Source of the DNA: Vibrio maritimus
GTDB lineage: Bacteria; Pseudomonadota; Gammaproteobacteria; Enterobacterales; Vibrionaceae
Direction of reading: 5' to 3'
Assembly (NCBI GenBank): GCA_003263775.1
Contig: JYJJ01000034.1
Span: 208,647 to 272,646, forward strand
DNA length: 64,000 nucleotides
Shown: positions 58,901 through 64,000 of the stretch, piece after piece
Numbering within the stretch: position 1 is the stretch's first letter
Layout of the letters: every line of letters begins with the position of its first letter
Program-made: the position numbers and the translations under genes
Notes under the pieces: model-generated
Database searches by the model: none
What the model was told of the DNA's origin: nothing
What the model saw: the letters and a program-made list of their open reading frames with translations, nothing else

Positions 58901-61900
58901 ATAACATAGGTCCACTTACCATTGTTATCGACGTCAATGTACCGTATTGACCCAAACCTGAGCCCTCAATCGACCAGGCTTTAACGCTACTGTTGTTATC
59001 AACATCTGTAGCGGCTAATTGACCCTCTGCACGGGTTAAGTCGACCCCAAAAATATCGGCCGTGCCATCTTCAACCACAGTACCTTCGTTATCACCGGAC
59101 ACATCTGGATTGTCATTGCGACCTTCAAGAGTAATGGTGATGTCTTGCGTAATGGTCGCTCCGTTTTGGTCTTGAGCTAGCACGGTAAACACTTCAGTTT
59201 GAGTTTCACCCTCAGCTAACGCTTGCAAGATGTCGTTGTTTGGCGTGAACTCCCAGTTGCCGTCTTTGTCTATCGACAAATCACCGCGCAGGCCGTTGTA
59301 GACGTTGTGTGTTTGACCCGCATCGATAACAAATTCCGCAAAGTCATCATTATCAACATCGTTGAGAATTGCCTGACCTGAAACCACCGTGTTGTCGTCA
59401 GATGGGTCATCCGGCGTATCGTTATCTTCTATGAAGCGTCCCGTCACTTCACCTGTCACTGTCGGCGCGTCGTTTTGTCCCTCAATGCGTATGGTAACCA
59501 ACTCAGTGGACGTCGCACCGTGAGTATCCGTTACCGTAACTTCAAAAGTGTCGGTGACGATTTCACCCGGTTTTAGGGCTTTGATTTCTGCCAGCTTGCT
59601 TGGCTGATCGTAAGTGAACGTCCAGCGTCCATCGGAAGCAATTGTCAGCGTACCGTATTCGCCGCGGCCGTTATTGTTATCAGTGATTTCCCATAGATGA
59701 GTATCATCGGCATCGACATCACCTGGATTAAGCTGACCCGACTCTACGTAGTTACCCGCTTCAATATCATCCTCTTGTATTGTTCGAGTCTGAGCGCCAC
59801 GAATATTTGGCGCATCATTTTCACCAATGATGTTGATGGTGATGTCTTGAATAGACTCATGACCAAACTTGTCCAGTACGCGAATGCGAACGCTATCATC
59901 CAGCGTGTCACCTTTATCAAGTGAGTCCACGGCCTGAGCGTTATTGTTAAGTACATACTGCCAAGTGCCCGTCGATTCATCGATACTGAACGTGCCGTAT
60001 TGACCGCCGTCTAGCACGCTCCAAGTCACTATTTCATTGAGATCAGGGTCACCGCCGCCAATCACATTATTATCAAGCTGATCTTGCGTCGGTACACCTG
60101 CGATAATGGTGCCAGTTAGATTGGCTCCGTCCTCGATGACGGTATAGCTTGGCTGCACCGAGATTTCTGGATCGGTATTGGTACCGGCAATAGTGACGTT
60201 AACGGTAATGGTGTCAGTCAGACCACCTTCGTCAGTGACAATGATTTCGAAACTGTCGACACGGCTTTCACCCGGTGGGATTTCTCGGGTGGCATCCCAG
60301 TCACTTTGCAGCTGATACGTCCATCGACCATTGTCGTCAACCGACATATAGCCGTAAGTACCGCTTGCTTGGCCTGTCGTCTGATCTTCGTTCTCGACTG
60401 TCCAGGTATGAGAGTCCGTAGTATCGATATCGCTGACCGTAAGCGCGCCAGTGGCGCTTGAACGCGCGTTCATTGCTTCAATCACGCTGCCAGAGGTGTC
60501 ACCTTTGACATCCGGTGCGTCATTGGTGCCTTTAATCGTCACCGTGATCGTTTGAGTTGCGGTGTTATCGCTTTGACCCGAATCATCTTTCACAGTAACG
60601 GTGAAGGTGTCGGTTAGCGTCTCACTATCAACACCTTTCAGCCCCTGAACGGTAGGGTTGTTATTGTTGAGGGTATACACCCACTCGCCAGTTTGTGGGT
60701 CAATAGAGATATTGCCGTACTGCCCTTTCGTCGAGTTGATTGACCAAGTGTGGTCGTCACCAATATCGACATCGCCGTCCGTCAGCGTACCCGATGTGGT
60801 GATTGAGTTAGCAGGGTTGTCATCAGGATGAACATCTTCCGTCACTTCACCGCTTAACGTACCGCCAATGACTGGACGGTCGTTGTCACCGTTAACAGTA
60901 ATGGTGATGGTTTTGGTGCTCACCGCGTTGTATTTATCCGTCACGCTGACAGAAAACGTTTCAGTGACAACACTGTCGTGAGCCAGAGCATCGACAGAGG
61001 CTTTTTGGCCATCACTCACGCCCAGCGTATATTCCCATTCGCCGGTCGTGGGATTAAGGGTCAAGGTACCGTAAGTACCCACGCCCGCATTGGTGTCGTT
61101 AATCTGCCATGCTTCGGTTTCATTGAGGTCTGGATCGTTCGCGCCTAAATCAGCGCCCACGGTTTGGCCATACCCATTCACTTCATACAATACGCCAGTT
61201 CGCACACCATCAATGTCCGGAGCGTCATTGGTGCCAATAACATCGATGCTGACTTCGAATACCTTGGTTGCCGTGCCATCAGTGACACTGACCTGGAATA
61301 TTTGCTCACCATATTGGGAATCTGCCGGATAGGTTACGTTATCCTCTAAATGCTCCGCACGATCGGCAGCGAGCGTGTAAGTCCATTTACCATTCTGGTC
61401 AATAGTCAAATCGCCAAGTACACCGACTGGATTCAACACTTTGAACTCAAACGTGTCTTTAGTATCGAGATCGCTAACGTCAATGACGCCATCTTCGGTA
61501 ATATCCAGATCTTCCACGACCGTCGCGGTGCTATCCCCAGTCAGTACGAGCGCGTCATTAGTACCTGTGATATCAATAGTGACGTCTTTAGTGCGTGTAC
61601 CGCCGTTGCCATCATCGACTTGAACCGTAAAAGTCTCCGTTGCTAGCTCATCTCTTGCGAGCGAGTCTGCTTTGTCATTATCGAGAATGTACTCCCAAGT
61701 ACCCGTAGAAGCGTTGATTGAGAATGAGCCATACTGCCCGTCTGAGCTGCAACGACAGACCAGGTGTGCACATCTGTTGCATCCGCGTCTCTTGGATTGA
61801 GATCGCCCGTGGCTTTGACTTCACTGTCATCCCCTTCCACATTCTCTGTTACAGATCCTGAGCTGTTGCCGCGAATATTCGGGCGGTCATTGGTGCCTGT

Positions 61901-64000
61901 GATGGTAATGGTGATGGTTTCAAATGAGGTACCATCAACAGAGTAAACTCGGAACGACTCTTCCATGGTTTCATCCACACCCAGACGTTGGATTGCGCGC
62001 TCGCGTGTGTTCACCTGATAGTCCCAGTCGCCAAGGGCATCAATCGTTAAGGTGCCGAGTGGCGAACCTACGGGTTCAACAGTGGTGTTGAAGATGCTCT
62101 CTCCAGTATCGACATCATCGACACGAAGTGACCCTTCACTGGTGATATAACGAACACCATTTTCTCGAGTGACATTTCTGTCTTCAACCACATCACCAGT
62201 ATTGGTACCAGATATTGTTGGTTGATCATTGGTACCATTGATGGTCACTGTTAGCGTTTGGCTAATGTAAGCATCTCGGTCATCGATAATAAAAGCATCA
62301 ATGTCTACCGTTGTCGACTCACCCGCTCTTAGCGCTTGGGTGGCAGGTTTTGTGTTATCTAACTCAAACGACCATGAGCCGTCACTGTTGATGGTAAAGG
62401 TGCCGTATTGATTTTCAACACTGGTTGCTGTGCTGTCATTAGAGTCAAAGGCGTAGCTTAGCTGGGCATTATCCGCGAGATCATAATCATCAGCGTTAAT
62501 TTGTCCGTCAGCTCGCTGATCGCCCGCTTCGTTCAGCCCAGATTCTTTGACTGAATCGGCAAAGACGCCTCCTGAAGTTAAGTACGGCTTGTCGTTGGTA
62601 CCCTGAATGGTAATCATGACCTGCTGAGTCGCTGTGGCGTTCTGATCATCGGTCACCACAACATCAAACGTCACAGTAACCGTCTCATTTTCCTCTAGCG
62701 CTTGGGTAGCATCTGCACCATTGTTTAGCTCAAATTTCCACACGCCATTTTGGTCAACGGTCGCAGTGCCATAAGGGTTGGTGGCATTAGCCACGGTGTA
62801 ATCCAGTATATCGTTATCTGCAAGGTCGATATCACTCGCATCAATTTGGCCTTCAATGCTTGGCGTGCCTGATACCACACCACCAGTATCCTGGTGCCCA
62901 GATTCCACACGGTGCCCGCCGTCTCACTGGTGCCCGCAATCACAGGTGCGTCGTTGGTACCATTGATGGTAACGGTTATCGTGTGCGGCGTGCCATCTTC
63001 AGATAGTACCGTAAAGATTTCACTGCGGTTTCACCTTGTCCTAAATACTCTACGTTGGCATTTGGTATTTCGTAGCTCCAAGCGCCGCTAGCGGTGATGG
63101 TTAAGGCGCCTAGGGCTTGATCGGCAGCGGCGCCTTCAACAGTACTGGTAGAGGTAAAGGTATTCGGATTAGTATTGAACACCTCTTCATTCGCGCCATC
63201 GACATCAGACAATTGCAATACACCACTGTCTGACAGCGTCACTTGCGTATCATCCTCGGTCACACTACCTAGTGATTCAGATGGATCACTGATCAGCACA
63301 GAACCATCGTTCACGCCGACGATATCGACGGTAATGGTATGTGTAGTGTCATTGTCAGTTTCAACGGTGAAAGTTTGAGTTGCACGCTCACCCGCTGCGA
63401 GCCCCTGCACATTCGCGCTACTGTTGGGAATTTTGTAGGTCCAATTACCCGCTGCGTCTATGGTTAACGCACCGTCGGTAAAGTTTCCAGCTGCGGCGGT
63501 CAACGTACTTGGAACAAAAGCACCTTCACCTAGATCCACATCGCTAATCGTTGCTTGCGATGTGAAGTTCAAGTCGCCATTGGTATCAATCTGCGTTGCT
63601 TGGTCTTCGGTAAGCTCTACATACGATAAGCCGCCGATTTGAGGAGCGTCATTGGTGCCATTAATGGTAACCACTACGTTGTGGGGAGTGCCATCTTCAC
63701 TGAGCACTTGGAACGTTTCTGTTCTGGTATCGCCCGCACCAAGTTGCTGAACTTCGGTGGCGGTATTGTCGACTTCATAACTCCAAGCACCGGTCGCGGT
63801 AATGGTTAGAATTCCAATAGGCGTGATGCCCCTACAGTCACTGGCGTGACTGTAGTTTGGAACTTGGCCTCGCCTGTATCCACATCGGAAATAGTGAGCT
63901 GACCGTTATCTTTAAGCAGATCACCAGATTGAACATTAATGTCTTCAATCACCAAACCGACTGCATCACCAGCGATCACGGGCGCATCGTTAGTGCCTTG
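52916..64000 (-). CDS. Giant VCBS/cadherin-like repeat adhesin, type I secretion substrate, C-terminal part
   Basis: Surface or secreted repeat protein of the RTX adhesin class; at least 3690 residues are visible and the start lies beyond the window. About 30 domains of roughly 90-130 aa end in GTND/GQND-type motifs and contain GTYGxFSIDxxGxWTF and VTVTIxGTNDA, as in VCBS repeats. Near 58730-58760 is a Gly-run linker (DPSGGGGGGSLVDV). The C-terminus has RTX calcium motifs (GGGGNDILTGGDGHD) and a VCA0849-type type I secretion signal region (TDFSVGSDILDISDLL ... ELLNQLDTMNVI). Apparent one-base losses break the frame near 63830, 63018, 62911, 61740, 58932 and 56066; each joins cleanly. Likely role: attachment or biofilm. 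Confidence 0.9.
54175..55985 (-). repeat. Six near-identical 98-aa VCBS repeats in the adhesin
   Basis: Units of about 295-303 bp spaced at roughly 54187, 54490, 54787, 55080, 55377 and 55671 (positions of the GTND codons). They share DVDNPDNTF, GTYGSFSIDANGVWTF, FDNLNVGE and SVDGTxSTV, and resemble one another more than the other repeats of the protein. Confidence 0.8.

Noticed and set aside
53000..63642. Many open frames on the + strand opposite the adhesin (for example 54924-55544 and 52989-53399)
   Set aside because: They mirror the repeated codons of the adhesin gene, lack ribosome sites and show no family features.
1..64000. Prophage, integron or tRNA/rRNA genes
   Set aside because: No integrase, structural phage genes, attC-like arrays or recognisable tRNA/rRNA sequences were found on either strand by eye.

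Overview
The window looks like a Vibrionaceae chromosome segment, most likely a Vibrio. The evidence is the protein content: SstT, FadE-PsrA, a phaP-phaC-phaJ cluster, a FucP-type permease, SCO/PCuAC copper proteins, and a giant VCBS adhesin with a VCA0849-type C-terminal secretion region. No rRNA, tRNA, CRISPR array or prophage was recognised.

Layout. 1-4.1 kb: end of a sugar ABC ATPase, a LacI regulator and a GH36 alpha-galactosidase (alpha-galactoside use). 4.5-23.6 kb: an island, mostly of envelope or exported proteins on the + strand: DUF1254 protein, outer-membrane barrel, PLD-family lipoprotein, second barrel, RND efflux adaptor and pump, GH4 glycosidase (cytoplasmic), PafA-like phosphatase, a 47-aa peptide, a lipoprotein, two LysR paralogues, a DUF3943 barrel and a ChaA-like exchanger. 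Nine intergenic regions here carry the same dyad AAGTYG-N5-CRACTT. At eight of them it lies at a fixed distance from a -10-like box, placing the dyad near -65, where LysR regulators bind. I consider this putative LysR-controlled regulon the most novel signal in the window.

24-34.7 kb, all on the - strand: a LacI / GH13 glucosidase / PTS EIICB / EEP-hydrolase locus with a perfect 18-bp operator, then a DeoC / FGGY kinase / FucP-type permease / VOC / DeoR operon for an unidentified sugar. 35-39.4 kb: a REP-associated (Y1) transposase bracketed by its repeats, a divergent UvrB paralogue and a SigZ-like sigma factor. 39.4-40.3 kb: an exported EndoU-like RNase with a small acidic partner (candidate toxin-immunity pair). 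40.5-44.5 kb: SCO1/PCuAC copper delivery, a small S30AE-like protein and an RsgA paralogue behind a structured leader. 44.5-51.4 kb: psrA-fadE facing phaP-phaC-phaJ, each side with a PsrA-like box, linking beta-oxidation to polyhydroxyalkanoate synthesis. 51.6-52.8 kb: sstT. 52.9-64 kb: C-terminal 3.7 thousand residues of a type I-secreted adhesin with about 30 VCBS/cadherin-like repeats.

Caution: more than 20 genes or gene segments are broken by apparent single-base losses, usually in short homopolymers, with the protein continuing perfectly in the next frame. The affected genes include core metabolic ones (fadE, phaC, PTS, RND pump). I read these mainly as sequencing errors and annotate the joined genes, stating each break.
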